From: Paucimonas sp.
Lineage (GTDB): Bacteria > Pseudomonadota > Gammaproteobacteria > Pseudomonadales > Pseudomonadaceae
Length of the DNA stretch: 64,000 nucleotides
NCBI GenBank assembly: GCA_031253995.1
Contig: JAIRVG010000107.1
Location: 1-64,000 of the forward strand
Direction of reading: 5' to 3'
The position numbers and the translations under genes were made by a program. Below the pieces are notes generated by a model. The model saw only the letters and a program-made list of their open reading frames with translations. It was not told the DNA's origin and did not search any database. Below, one piece after another: positions 8,650 to 16,711 of the stretch. How positions within the stretch are numbered: position 1 is the stretch's first letter; each line of letters starts with the position of its first letter.

Positions 8650-8668
8650 GAGAATGGGTTGCATTCTA
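8650..8668 (-). promoter_or_regulatory. probable Fur box of the second ECF sigma gene
   Basis: GAGAATGGGTTGCATTCTA contains the arms AGAATG (8651-8656) and CATTCT (8662-8667) around 5 bases, the spacing of the classical Fur consensus arms ATAATG-N5-CATTAT; I count 11 of 19 consensus positions. It lies 26 bp upstream of the chosen start, where repression by Fe-Fur would be expected for a FecI-type gene. Confidence 0.55.
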
Positions 8669-8886
8669 TGGTCGCCTCGGGAACGGAGGCAATCGCTGAT
8701 TGCGCTCGGTACCGCAATTACAGGCCTTTGCCCGTTGCCGGGGAGGCGTTGCCCAAGCAAATCCTCTTTTCGCGCTCGCATTGCGGAATTGTCCTACGAC
8801 CGGCCCAAGGGCATACCGCTTACTCTCTTCGCCCCGGATGACGGTGCCGTCACCGCGTCATTTTTCGCTTGCCGCCAGGACGCTCC

Positions 8887-10008
8887 ATGAATATCAGAAC
8901 AGCCTCCCCCAGCCAGCGTGTTCGCCTCAAGCGAGGCGTGCTGGAGGTCTTCGTCGATGAGGCCGAACAGGCCCCGGAAGCCCTCTTCGGGGTTGCCGAG
9001 CGATGCAATCCCAAGCGGGCGTTCCTCTTCGTTTCCCGGGTGCTGGGCCGGCATGTTCCGGTTCGGCCGTCGGTCATGGCGGCCAGCTTCGACAGGCTGG
9101 CCGGCTTGATTCCACCCGACCTGCCCGGTCCTGTGCTCATCTTCGGCATGGCGGAAACGGCGGTCGGTCTTGGTGCGGGTGTCCATCGCGTCTACAGCGC
9201 GGGCCGCCAGGACTGCATCTATCTGGTCAGTACCCGCCATCCGCTGGGCAGCGAGCTCTTCACCCGTTTCGACGAAGAACACAGCCACGCCAGCACCCAT
9301 CTGGTCCACCTGCCCCAGGACCCCGAGCTTCGCGAGGCCATGTTGTCCGCCCGGTCGCTGGTGCTGGTGGACGACGAAATCTCCACCGGCAGGACCTTCA
9401 TCAACCTGCACCGCGCCTTGGTGGACGCTGGTCTTTCGCGTATCGAACGGGTGGTCCCGTGCGTGCTGACGGACTGGTCCGGCGGTGCCCTGGACGATGC
9501 CATCGGCGCCAGTCCCCTGTCGCTGCTGAAGGGAGCCTACCGTTTCCATGACGATCCATCGGCAGCCTTGCCGGACATGCCCCAGGTCGGCGCGGTGTCC
9601 GCCGGCCAGTGGAGCGTCGATCCCGCCAACGACTGGGGACGCCTGGGTGTTCGCCAGGTCGCGGACAGCCTGGCCCCGGACCTGCGGGTGAGCCCGGGAG
9701 AGCGCATCATCGTGCTCGGTACCGGTGAGTTCGTCTGGCGTCCCTTCCTGCTCGCCGAACGCCTGGAGCGGGCGGGCGCCGATGTGCACTTCGGTGCCAC
9801 GACGCGTTCGCCGATCGCCCTGGGCCATGCCATCGGGCATGCCCTGTCCTTTGCCGACAACCATGGCCAGGGCATCGCCAACTTCCTCTACAACGTGCAA
9901 CCCGGCCAGTTCGACCGGGTCATCCTCTGCAGCGAGACGCCCGCGGCGGCAGTGCCTGCGGAGCTGGTCGAGCAGCTCGGGGCCGAGGTGGTCGTCGATG
10001 GTCAATGA
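8887..10008 (+). CDS. phosphoribosyltransferase with C-terminal TRSP domain (Ter-cluster enzyme)
   Basis: This 373-residue protein has an orotate-PRTase-like N-terminal domain with the PRPP-binding motif VLVDDEISTGRT at about residues 158-169. The second half (about 275-373) contains TTRSPI, the motif that gives the TRSP domain its name. Such two-domain proteins are known from Ter stress-gene clusters, where comparative genomics proposes a role in making a nucleoside-like compound; the substrate is not established. The ATG at 8887 follows AGGA by 7 nt. It is the first gene of a run of eight co-directional genes, and its stop overlaps the HAD gene by 11 bp, so coupled translation is likely. 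Confidence 0.85.
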   Translation: MNIRTASPSQRVRLKRGVLEVFVDEAEQAPEALFGVAERCNPKRAFLFVSRVLGRHVPVRPSVMAASFDRLAGLIPPDLPGPVLIFGMAETAVGLGAGVHRVYSAGRQDCIYLVSTRHPLGSELFTRFDEEHSHASTHLVHLPQDPELREAMLSARSLVLVDDEISTGRTFINLHRALVDAGLSRIERVVPCVLTDWSGGALDDAIGASPLSLLKGAYRFHDDPSAALPDMPQVGAVSAGQWSVDPANDWGRLGVRQVADSLAPDLRVSPGERIIVLGTGEFVWRPFLLAERLERAGADVHFGATTRSPIALGHAIGHALSFADNHGQGIANFLYNVQPGQFDRVILCSETPAAAVPAELVEQLGAEVVVDGQ

Positions 10009-10756
10009 ACGCCCGCTGGTATTCGTCGACCTAGACGACACCCTGTTCCAGACCGCACGCAAGATGCCCGAGCACAGTCCGCGCATCGCCGTGACCCTGG
10101 ATGTACAGGGGCAGCCCAATGGCTTCATGACGCCGGTCCAGCAGCGCCTGATCGACTGGCTGCTGGCATCGACCGACGTGGTGCCGGTCACCGCCCGCAG
10201 CATCGAAGCCTACCAGCGCGTCCGCCTGCCCTTCGGCCAGGGTGCGATCTGCGCCCACGGCGGTGTCATGCTGGATGCCGACGGCAGTCTCGACCGGGAC
10301 TGGCACGGGCAGATGCGCGAGACCCTCGCGGATTTCCAGACGCGCCTGTCGGCCTTGAGTGAAGACATCCTCGATTTCGCTGAGCGATCCGGCCATCCCT
10401 TGCGTAGCTGGGTGGTGGAAGAGCACGGCCTGCGCCACTACGTGGTGACCAAGCACAGCGCAAGCGATGACGCCGTGCTCGCCAAGGTGCTGGCAGAGGT
10501 CCGTCGACGGGGCCTGCTGCACGGCATGCACGTTCACGCCAATGGCAACAACCTGGCCTTCCTCCCCCAACGCCTGGGCAAGGCTCGCGCCGTCGAGGCG
10601 TGGCTGCGCCGCGACTGTCGGCGACATGGCGAGCGTCCGGTCCTGGGTATCGGCGACAGCCTCTCCGATCTCGGCTTCATGAGTCTTTGCGACCTGTGGG
10701 CGACCCCCTCGCGCAGTCAATTGGCGAAGGCCCTGGAGGGCGTGCTCGATGACTGA
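9998..10756 (+). CDS. HAD-superfamily phosphatase (Ter-cluster enzyme)
   Basis: This 252-residue protein has the HAD nucleophile motif FVDLDDTLF near residues 9-17, motif II around VVPVTARS, and the metal-binding motif GIGDSLSDLGF near residue 222. The insert between them looks like the cap of the Cof/sucrose-phosphatase type. In Ter anabolic clusters a HAD phosphatase accompanies the phosphoribosyltransferases and is thought to remove a phosphate from a nucleotide-like intermediate (published inference). Its start lies 11 bp inside the upstream gene and its end overlaps the next start by 8 bp, so the first three genes form one tightly coupled unit. Confidence 0.85.
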   Translation: MVNERPLVFVDLDDTLFQTARKMPEHSPRIAVTLDVQGQPNGFMTPVQQRLIDWLLASTDVVPVTARSIEAYQRVRLPFGQGAICAHGGVMLDADGSLDRDWHGQMRETLADFQTRLSALSEDILDFAERSGHPLRSWVVEEHGLRHYVVTKHSASDDAVLAKVLAEVRRRGLLHGMHVHANGNNLAFLPQRLGKARAVEAWLRRDCRRHGERPVLGIGDSLSDLGFMSLCDLWATPSRSQLAKALEGVLDD

Positions 10757-11846
10757 AACCATCGCCACCCTGGAGACTGTCGGCAGCGCGAGCTATCAGC
10801 AGGATGACGTGCACTTTCTCCTGCGCCGGGTACGCATGAGCGTCACCGATGTCGAGGAAAAGGAGCGTCTGATCCAGACGAACCGCAGGCACTATTCCGA
10901 AATGCTCGGCCAGGAACATGCACCGGGCGACGTCCACAAGCAGCTCTATGCACTGGCCCTTGCCCGCAATGGCCGGCGCATGGCCGTCGAGGTGCAGGCC
11001 CTGGCCCATGCCTTGAATGATGCCTGCAAGGGACCGTCCATCGTCCTGGTCTCCCTCGTTCGTGCCGGCCTGCCGCTCGGGGTGCTGCTGCGCCGTGCCT
11101 TGCGGGACATGAAGCGCGAAGTCCATCACTACGGCATCAGCATCGTCCGCGACCGCGGGATCGACCGGGTGGCGCTTGACGCCATCATCCAGGCCCATGG
11201 TGCCGGGAACATCGTCTTCGTCGATGGCTGGACCGGCAAGGGTGCGATTTCCACTGAGCTGGAGCGCAGCCTGGCAGGCGACCCGCGCTTCCCCGGAAAG
11301 CCACGCCTGGTGGTGCTCGCCGACCCCTGCGGGCGAGCCTGGCTGGCAGCGTCCGCCGAGGACTGGCTGATCCCATCCGGGATCCTCGGCGCCACGGTTT
11401 CCGGCCTGGTATCACGATCCATCTGGCCCTCTGAAGGTGGCCTGCACGGTTGCGTCGTGTACGAGCACCTGCAACCCCATGACGTGACCCGCGCGTTCAT
11501 CGAGCGGATCGACGCCGAACGACGCGGGCTGGAGAGCGTGGTACCGGCAGCCCCCTGGACCCGCTCGCAACGCAACGCGCTTCAGGCTGCGGTGGCGCCC
11601 GTGCTGCACCGGTTCGCCGAGCGTCACTCGATCAACGATCCGAACCGGCTCAAGCCCGGTATCGCCGAAGCGACCCGCGCGGTGCTGAGGCGCTTGCCCG
11701 ACCAGGTCCTGGTGCGCGATCGCAGCGACAGCGACGTGCAGCTGTTGCTGCACCTGACCGAGCGGGCTGGCGTGACGGTGGTGGAAGCGGGCGCTGCGCT
11801 GGGCCCCTACCGGGCGCTCACCGTTATCCGGAGCGCCCACCGATGA
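10749..11846 (+). CDS. StiP-family protein (PRTase-like N-terminus, PELOTA-type C-terminus)
   Basis: This 365-residue protein matches the family called 'cysteine protease StiP' in annotation pipelines and reinterpreted by comparative genomics as a phosphoribosyltransferase-like domain. The segment NIVFVDGWTGKGAISTEL (about 156-173) sits where a PRPP loop would be, in divergent form. The last 90 residues (VLVRDRSDSDVQLLLHLTERAGVTVVEAG) fit the small PELOTA RNA-binding domain of this family. No protease motif is convincing. It overlaps both neighbours (8 bp upstream, 4 bp downstream). Family assignment is good; the reaction is unknown. Confidence 0.83.
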   Translation: MTETIATLETVGSASYQQDDVHFLLRRVRMSVTDVEEKERLIQTNRRHYSEMLGQEHAPGDVHKQLYALALARNGRRMAVEVQALAHALNDACKGPSIVLVSLVRAGLPLGVLLRRALRDMKREVHHYGISIVRDRGIDRVALDAIIQAHGAGNIVFVDGWTGKGAISTELERSLAGDPRFPGKPRLVVLADPCGRAWLAASAEDWLIPSGILGATVSGLVSRSIWPSEGGLHGCVVYEHLQPHDVTRAFIERIDAERRGLESVVPAAPWTRSQRNALQAAVAPVLHRFAERHSINDPNRLKPGIAEATRAVLRRLPDQVLVRDRSDSDVQLLLHLTERAGVTVVEAGAALGPYRALTVIRSAHR

Positions 11847-12838
11847 CCACCCCATCACCTTTCGCGCTCGGTGCCACGCTGTACATGCCGGCCACCCGCG
11901 ATGACATCCTTGAGCTGGTCTGCGGCTCGCGAATCCCCGATCTGCGCTCCCTGGTGGTGTGCCTCGAAGACGCCGTCGCGGCGACCGATGTCGAGAGCGC
12001 CCTGGCCAACCTGCATGACCTGCTGGCGCGCCTCGACGCCCGTGGCGGGCGTCCGTCGCAGGCACCGCTGCTGTTCGTTCGCCCGCGTACCGCGCGGATG
12101 GCTGCATTGCTAAACGACTGGCCCTTGATGAAGCACGTGGACGGCTTCGTCGTGCCCAAGCTGACCCTCGCGACGCTGCCCGCCTGGACGGCGGCGGCAA
12201 GCAATCCTGCGCTGTGCCTGATGCCCACGCTGGAGACTGCGGAGGTCTACGACCCGGGGGCGATGGTCGAACTGGGCCAGGCCCTGAACGCCAGTCTGGC
12301 ACGACGCATCATCGCCTTGCGCATCGGCGGCAATGACCTGATGGGCTGTCTCGGCCTGCGCCGCATTCCGGCCCGCACCCTTTACGACACGCCGATGGCG
12401 TATGTGATCCCGATGCTCGCCGGAGTCATGGGCGCCCAGGGATTCGCCCTCACCGCACCGGTCTTCGAACGCCTGGACACACCCCATCTGCTCAGGGAGG
12501 AACTGGCGCTGGACCTGGCCCATGGCCTGGTCGGCAAGACCGCGATCCACCCCAGTCAGATCGGTCCGATCCAGGAGGCCTTGCGCGTTTCCCGTGACGA
12601 CCTCGACAGCGCCCGGCGCATCGTCAGCCACGCGGCCCCTGCGGTGTTTCTCCATGACGGTGTCATGTGCGAGCCGGCCACCCATGGCAAATGGGCGCTG
12701 AACATTCTTGAGCGCGCCCGCTGGCATGGCGTCACCCCTGAAAACGACGGATGCCACCTGCCCTGGCCGCCGGAAAGCCCGGGCGATTCAACAGCGCTGG
12801 AAGCCAGGGACGCGAGTCCGCTTCCGGCTTCGATGTGA
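11843..12838 (+). CDS. HpcH/HpaI aldolase / citrate-lyase-beta-like protein (Ter-cluster enzyme)
   Basis: This 331-residue protein belongs to the CitE-like TIM-barrel lyases. Visible family landmarks are SLVVCLEDAV (about 37-46), LFVRPRT (79-85), the acidic PTLETAEVYD stretch (about 128-137), IGGNDLMGCLG (about 162-172) and GKTAIHPSQIGPI near residue 235. CitE-like enzymes make or break C-C bonds of acyl-CoA or keto-acid substrates with Mg2+. The last 40 residues are a low-complexity, probably disordered tail. The start overlaps the StiP stop by 4 bp. In Ter clusters this gene is the usual companion of the PRTase/HAD set; the substrate is not known. Confidence 0.85.
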   Translation: MTTPSPFALGATLYMPATRDDILELVCGSRIPDLRSLVVCLEDAVAATDVESALANLHDLLARLDARGGRPSQAPLLFVRPRTARMAALLNDWPLMKHVDGFVVPKLTLATLPAWTAAASNPALCLMPTLETAEVYDPGAMVELGQALNASLARRIIALRIGGNDLMGCLGLRRIPARTLYDTPMAYVIPMLAGVMGAQGFALTAPVFERLDTPHLLREELALDLAHGLVGKTAIHPSQIGPIQEALRVSRDDLDSARRIVSHAAPAVFLHDGVMCEPATHGKWALNILERARWHGVTPENDGCHLPWPPESPGDSTALEARDASPLPASM

Positions 12839-12866
12839 AAACCGATGATCAAGATGGAGCGTGAAC

Positions 12867-12962
12867 ATGGCACTCACCCTGAGCAGTAACCAGAGCCTGT
12901 CGCTGGCAAAGACGGCGAGCAGTGGCCTGACCGACCTGGCGATTCAGGCGGTGCACGGATGA
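12867..12962 (+). CDS. 31-residue TerD-N-terminus-like micro-protein coupled to terA
   Basis: A short frame starts at ATG 12867, 8 nt after GGAG, and ends TGA at 12962, overlapping the terA start as ATGA. The peptide begins MALTLSSNQSLSLAKT, very close to the start of the terD product two genes on (MALTLQKGGNLSLSKT), and loses similarity after about 16 residues. It could be the remnant of a terD copy, a translated leader that loads ribosomes onto terA, or a real small protein. The ribosome site and coupling favour translation; function is open. Confidence 0.55.
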   Translation: MALTLSSNQSLSLAKTASSGLTDLAIQAVHG

Positions 12963-14137
12963 CCACACTGACACCAGGCGGCAACGCGGCGGTCGCCACC
13001 GGAACCCTGAACGTCGCTATCCGCTACAGCCCGATTCCAGGCGTCGACCTGGATGTCTCGGCCTTTGCCCTGGGCATCACCGGCAAGGTACGCGGCGATG
13101 GCGACATGTGCTTCTACGGCCAGACCAGCGTACTGGGTGGCGCGCTGCAACTGAGCGGCAACGCGCCGGGGCAGGCGCAGTTCACTCTCGATCTCACCGT
13201 GCTTGATCCTGCTATCGAGCGGATCGCCCTGGCGGCGACGCTCCATGAAAGCAAGGACGGTTTCCACCGGCTCGGCACTCTCTCGCTGGCAGTGAGCGGA
13301 GGCCCCGATGCGCAGATCGCGACCCAGGGCATGAATGAAACCGCGCTGATTCTCGGTGAGTTCTATCGGCGCCAGGAGGCGTGGAAATTCCGCTGCGTCG
13401 GCCAGGGCTTCGTCGGCGGCCTGGAGCCATTGGCCAGGCACTTCGGTGTCGATGTCGCGACACCGGCGGCCACTCCGGCACCTGCCACTGCGCCGGTGGC
13501 GAAACCCACGGTCAGCCTGAGCAAGGTCACCCTCGACAAGGCCCGCTCCAGCATCAGCCTGGAGAAATCCACCGCCGGCTTCGGCGAGATCCGTATCAAC
13601 CTCGACTGGAATCAGGCTGCCGATGCCCGCAGTGGCCGCGGCGGACTGCTGGGCAGCCTGCTGGGCAAGCGCAGTTCTGCCATCGACCTCGACCTGGGCT
13701 GCCTGTACGAGCTGCAGGATGGTCGCAAGGGTGTCGTCCAGGCCTTGGGCAATACCTTCGGGCGTCTGGGCGGCGAACCCTACATCGAACTGATGGGCGA
13801 TGACCGCACCGGCGCGGTGAAGGGGGGCGAATGGCTGCACATCAATGGCCAGCAATGGAGCGAGATCAAGCGTGTCCTGGTCTTCGCCCTCATCTACGAC
13901 GGCGCCCCTGACTGGAAGGCCACCGATGGAGTGGTAACCCTCCACGTCCCGGGCCAGCCCGATATCGAAGTACGCATGAACGAGGAGGGCGGTCGCCATC
14001 GCATGTGCGCGATCGCCTTGCTGGAAAACATCGACGGTGCGGCGAAGGTTTCGCGGCGGGTCGATTTCCATCCGGGTCACCAGGATCTGGACCGGGCCTA
14101 CGGCTGGGGCATGCGTTGGAAAGCTGGCTCCAAGTAA
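12959..14137 (+). CDS. terA: TerA-like double TerD-domain protein
   Basis: This 392-residue protein has two TerD-type beta-sandwich domains joined by a Pro/Ala linker (about residues 165-180). The N-terminal one (1-160) keeps GVDLDVSAFALGITGKV and WKFRCVGQGFVGGL but lacks the DNRTG calcium-site motif of true TerD. The C-terminal one (about 180-392) has AIDLDLGCLYELQDG and GDDRTGAVKGGEWL, characteristic of TerA. TerD-domain proteins are cytoplasmic Ca2+-binding proteins of tellurite and phage/colicin resistance. The ATG overlaps the TGA of the micro-frame, and there is no independent strong ribosome site, so expression probably depends on coupling. Confidence 0.85.
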   Translation: MTTLTPGGNAAVATGTLNVAIRYSPIPGVDLDVSAFALGITGKVRGDGDMCFYGQTSVLGGALQLSGNAPGQAQFTLDLTVLDPAIERIALAATLHESKDGFHRLGTLSLAVSGGPDAQIATQGMNETALILGEFYRRQEAWKFRCVGQGFVGGLEPLARHFGVDVATPAATPAPATAPVAKPTVSLSKVTLDKARSSISLEKSTAGFGEIRINLDWNQAADARSGRGGLLGSLLGKRSSAIDLDLGCLYELQDGRKGVVQALGNTFGRLGGEPYIELMGDDRTGAVKGGEWLHINGQQWSEIKRVLVFALIYDGAPDWKATDGVVTLHVPGQPDIEVRMNEEGGRHRMCAIALLENIDGAAKVSRRVDFHPGHQDLDRAYGWGMRWKAGSK

Positions 14138-14159
14138 CCGAACTTCAAGGATCTCATGC

Positions 14160-15191
14160 GTGGAAACGACAATCGGCTTCCCACCGCTGACCATGGCGGT
14201 CTTCGTCGGCCTGGCGCTCGCCGCCCTGCTGCTGGACATGGTCACCCACCAGAACGACAAGCCCATCAGCCTGGCCCGGGCATCCCTCTGGTCAGTGTTC
14301 TGGGTGGCGATCTCCCTGGCCTTCGCCGGCTTCCTCTACGTCCAGCACGGCGCGCAGGTCGCCAGCCTGTTCATCACCGGCTACGCCCTGGAAAAGGTCC
14401 TCTCCGTCGACAACCTGTTCGTCTTCATGGCGATCTTCGCCTGGTTCAAGGTGCCTGACGGCCTGCGTCATCGCATCCTGTACTGGGGCATCATCGGTGC
14501 CATCGTGTTCCGCGGCGTGTTCGTCGTGATCGGTACCGGGCTGCTGGCATTCGGCCCCTGGGTGGAAATCGCCTTTGCCCTGATCGTGGCCTGGACGGCG
14601 GTCATGATGCTCAGGAGCGGGGGTGACGAAGAGGAAGAAGTGGACTATTCCAGGCACGTTGCCTATCGCTTCGCCAGCAAGCTGTTCCCGGTCTGGCCGA
14701 AGCTGCACGGGCATCACTTCTTCGTCAGGCGCGAGATGCTCGAAGTGGAGATTCGCAAGCCCGAGCATCAGGGCATGACCCTGGCGGCCAAGGGCGGTCT
14801 GTTCGCCACGCCGCTGTTCCTCTGCCTGGTGGTGGTGGAAGTCTCCGACGTGCTGTTCGCCTTCGATTCGGTCCCGGCCGTGATCGCCGTCAGCCGCGAG
14901 CCGCTGATCGTCTACTCGGCCATGCTCTTCGCCATCCTCGGCCTGCGCACCCTGTACTTCGTCCTTGAAGCCCTCAAGCGCTACCTGGTCCACCTGGAAA
15001 AGGCCGTGGTCGCCTTGCTCTTCTTCATCGCCGCCAAGCTTGCCCTCAACGCCACCGACCACCTGTTCCAGCACGGCATCGGCATCGACCCCAACACCAG
15101 CCTGCTGGTGGTCCTGGTGGTGCTGGGCATCGGCATCCTCGCCAGCGTGATCTTCCCGCAGAAGGAAGAGGCGCCGGCTGAAAACCCCTGA
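14160..15191 (+). CDS. terC: TerC-family integral membrane protein
   Basis: This 343-residue membrane protein has about eight to nine hydrophobic segments and the two acidic TerC signatures: VLSVDNLFVFMAIF near residue 81 and VVEVSDVLFAFDSVPAV near residue 224. TerC proteins act in the inner membrane, in tellurite resistance and in Mn2+/metal handling for secreted proteins. The start is GTG at 14160, with AAGGA 8 nt upstream; the ATG at 14156 is in another frame, and the next in-frame ATG (14193) would remove METTIGFPPLT, which matches family N-termini. A charged loop (GGDEEEEVDYSR) follows the fifth segment. It lies 22 bp after terA. Confidence 0.92.
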   Translation: METTIGFPPLTMAVFVGLALAALLLDMVTHQNDKPISLARASLWSVFWVAISLAFAGFLYVQHGAQVASLFITGYALEKVLSVDNLFVFMAIFAWFKVPDGLRHRILYWGIIGAIVFRGVFVVIGTGLLAFGPWVEIAFALIVAWTAVMMLRSGGDEEEEVDYSRHVAYRFASKLFPVWPKLHGHHFFVRREMLEVEIRKPEHQGMTLAAKGGLFATPLFLCLVVVEVSDVLFAFDSVPAVIAVSREPLIVYSAMLFAILGLRTLYFVLEALKRYLVHLEKAVVALLFFIAAKLALNATDHLFQHGIGIDPNTSLLVVLVVLGIGILASVIFPQKEEAPAENP

Positions 15192-15219
15192 TCAGCAGCA
15201 ATCACAAGGAGTTGTTCTC

Positions 15220-15795
15220 ATGGCACTTACCCTCCAGAAGGGCGGCAACCTGTCCCTGTCGAAAACCGACCCGACCCTGACCAGGATCCTCGTCGGGCTG
15301 GGCTGGGACCCGCGGGCTACCCATGGCACCGAGTTCGACCTGGACGCCAGCGCGTTCCTGCTGGGCGCCAGCGGCAAGGTCCGCAGCGAAGCGGACTTCA
15401 TCTTCTACAACCAGTTGCGCAGCCCGGAAGGGTCCGTCGAGCACACCGGCGACAACCGTACCGGTGCTGGCGCCGGTGACGACGAAGTGATCAAGGTCGA
15501 CCTCGACAGCATCCCGCCAGGCGTCGACAGGATCGCCTTCACCGTCACCATCCACGATGCCGAGGCCCGTCGCCAGAGCTTCGGCCAGGTCAGCAACTCA
15601 TACATCCGCATCCTCAACGAAGTGACCGGTGCCGAGGTGGTTCGCTATGACCTGGCCGAGGACGCTTCCACTGAAACCGCGATGATTTTCGCCGAGCTGT
15701 ATCGCAACAACGGCGAATGGAAATTCCGCGCCGTCGGCCAGGGTTACATCGGCGGCCTTGCTGCCCTGGCCAATGGCTACGGCCTGAACTTCTGA
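15220..15795 (+). CDS. terD: TerD, tellurium-resistance Ca2+-binding protein
   Basis: This 191-residue single-domain protein closely follows E. coli TerD as I know it: FDLDASAFLLGASGKVRSEADFIFYN, then EHTGDNRTGAGAGDDE, FTVTIHDAEARRQSFGQVSNSY and ETAMIFAELYRNNGEWKFRAVGQG. The acidic DNRTG and DLDAS motifs bind Ca2+. It has no signal peptide and should be cytoplasmic. The ATG has AAGGAG 8 nt upstream. It is the seventh full-length gene of the Ter run and pairs with the very similar next gene, from which it differs in features that distinguish TerD from TerE. Confidence 0.92.
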   Translation: MALTLQKGGNLSLSKTDPTLTRILVGLGWDPRATHGTEFDLDASAFLLGASGKVRSEADFIFYNQLRSPEGSVEHTGDNRTGAGAGDDEVIKVDLDSIPPGVDRIAFTVTIHDAEARRQSFGQVSNSYIRILNEVTGAEVVRYDLAEDASTETAMIFAELYRNNGEWKFRAVGQGYIGGLAALANGYGLNF

Positions 15796-15823
15796 ACCCC
15801 CAACCTGAACGAGGAAATACACC

Positions 15824-16402
15824 ATGGCGGTAAGCCTGTCCAAAGGCGGCAACGTGTCGCTCACCAAGGAAGTCCCCGGCCTGAGCGAAGTCATCGTGGG
15901 CCTGTGCTGGGACCCGCGGGTCACCGACGGCAGCGAGTTCGATCTCGATGCCTCGGTATTCATCACCGGCGAGAACGGCAAGGTCCTGAGCGATGCCGGC
16001 TTCATCTTCTACAACAACAAGACGTCCGCCGACGGTGCCGTCGAGCACATGGGCGACAATCGTTCCGGTCAGGGCGATGGCGACGATGAGCAGGTCACCG
16101 TCAAGCTGGCCGTGCTGCCGGCTGAGGTGAAGAAGCTGGTGTTCGCCGTCACCATCCACGACGCCGAAGCGCGGGCGCAGTCTTTTGGCCAGGTGAGCAA
16201 CGCCTGCATCCGTGTGGTGAACAAGGCCGACGGTAAGGAGATCGCCCGCTATGACCTGTCCGAAGATGCCTCTGGCGAAACCGCGATGATCTTCGGCGAA
16301 CTCTACCGGCATAACGACGAGTTCAAGTTCAAAGCGATTGGCCAGGGCTTTGCCGGTGGTCTCAAGCCATTGGCCGAGGCGCACGGCGTGAGCATCGGCT
16401 GA
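15824..16402 (+). CDS. terE: TerE, tellurium-resistance Ca2+-binding protein
   Basis: This 192-residue TerD-domain protein is closer to E. coli TerE than to TerD: it begins MAVSLSKGGNVSLTKE, then has DLDASVFITGENGKVLSDAGFIFYNNKTSADGAVEH, VKKLVFAVTIHDAEA and FKFKAIGQGFAGGL. The Ca2+-binding DNRSGQGDGDDE loop is intact. It is the last gene of the cluster, 28 bp after terD, with GAGGAA 7 nt before the ATG, and is followed by a clear terminator. Confidence 0.92.
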   Translation: MAVSLSKGGNVSLTKEVPGLSEVIVGLCWDPRVTDGSEFDLDASVFITGENGKVLSDAGFIFYNNKTSADGAVEHMGDNRSGQGDGDDEQVTVKLAVLPAEVKKLVFAVTIHDAEARAQSFGQVSNACIRVVNKADGKEIARYDLSEDASGETAMIFGELYRHNDEFKFKAIGQGFAGGLKPLAEAHGVSIG

Positions 16403-16411
16403 ACCTGACCC

Positions 16412-16434
16412 AAGCCCCGCTTTGCCGGGGCTTT
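16412..16434 (+). terminator. rho-independent terminator of the ter cluster
   Basis: AAGCCCCG (16412-16419) and CGGGGCTT (16426-16433) form a perfect 8-bp stem around a 6-base loop, followed by T-rich sequence, 9 bp after the terE stop. Confidence 0.85.
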
Positions 16435-16584
16435 CCCGTTTTCAGAGGCCGCTGGCGTCGAGGCCAGCTTTGTCGCCATGGCAGGCGGCCTCTGCTTTAC
16501 TTCCTTGCGCCCTCCGTTTGTCGATGATTCGTTGAACAGAATGGAACTTCAGGATCGAAGCTCACTTCCTTGCCCGGAGGCAAA

Positions 16585-16621
16585 GAAGATAGTTTCTATC
16601 GATCCAATAATATTCATAAAT
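16585..16621 (+). promoter_or_regulatory. possible OxyR-binding region upstream of katG
   Basis: Four 4-bp quarter-sites spaced by 7 (GAAG, CTAT, ATAA, AAAT starting at 16585) match 11 of 16 bases of the OxyR pattern ATAG-N7-CTAT-N7-ATAG-N7-CTAT, and a short palindrome GATAG-TTT-CTATC overlaps at 16588-16600. It lies about 90 bp before the katG start, where OxyR activation would be expected. Degenerate, so tentative. Confidence 0.35.
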
Positions 16622-16711
16622 TTGTTCCATAAAGGGTCCCGTTTTAGTCTTTACCCATCGTCGGCCGCAATCAAAAGGGCCGGTCTGCTGAGGAAAAAGG
16701 AGAAAGCAGTA

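Noticed and set aside
8869..8886. TTG start at 8869 for the TRSP phosphoribosyltransferase
   Set aside because: It lies at or before the AGGA ribosome site that serves the ATG at 8887.
14156..14458. ATG at 14156 as the terC start
   Set aside because: It opens a different frame with no family similarity; the terC frame requires the GTG at 14160.
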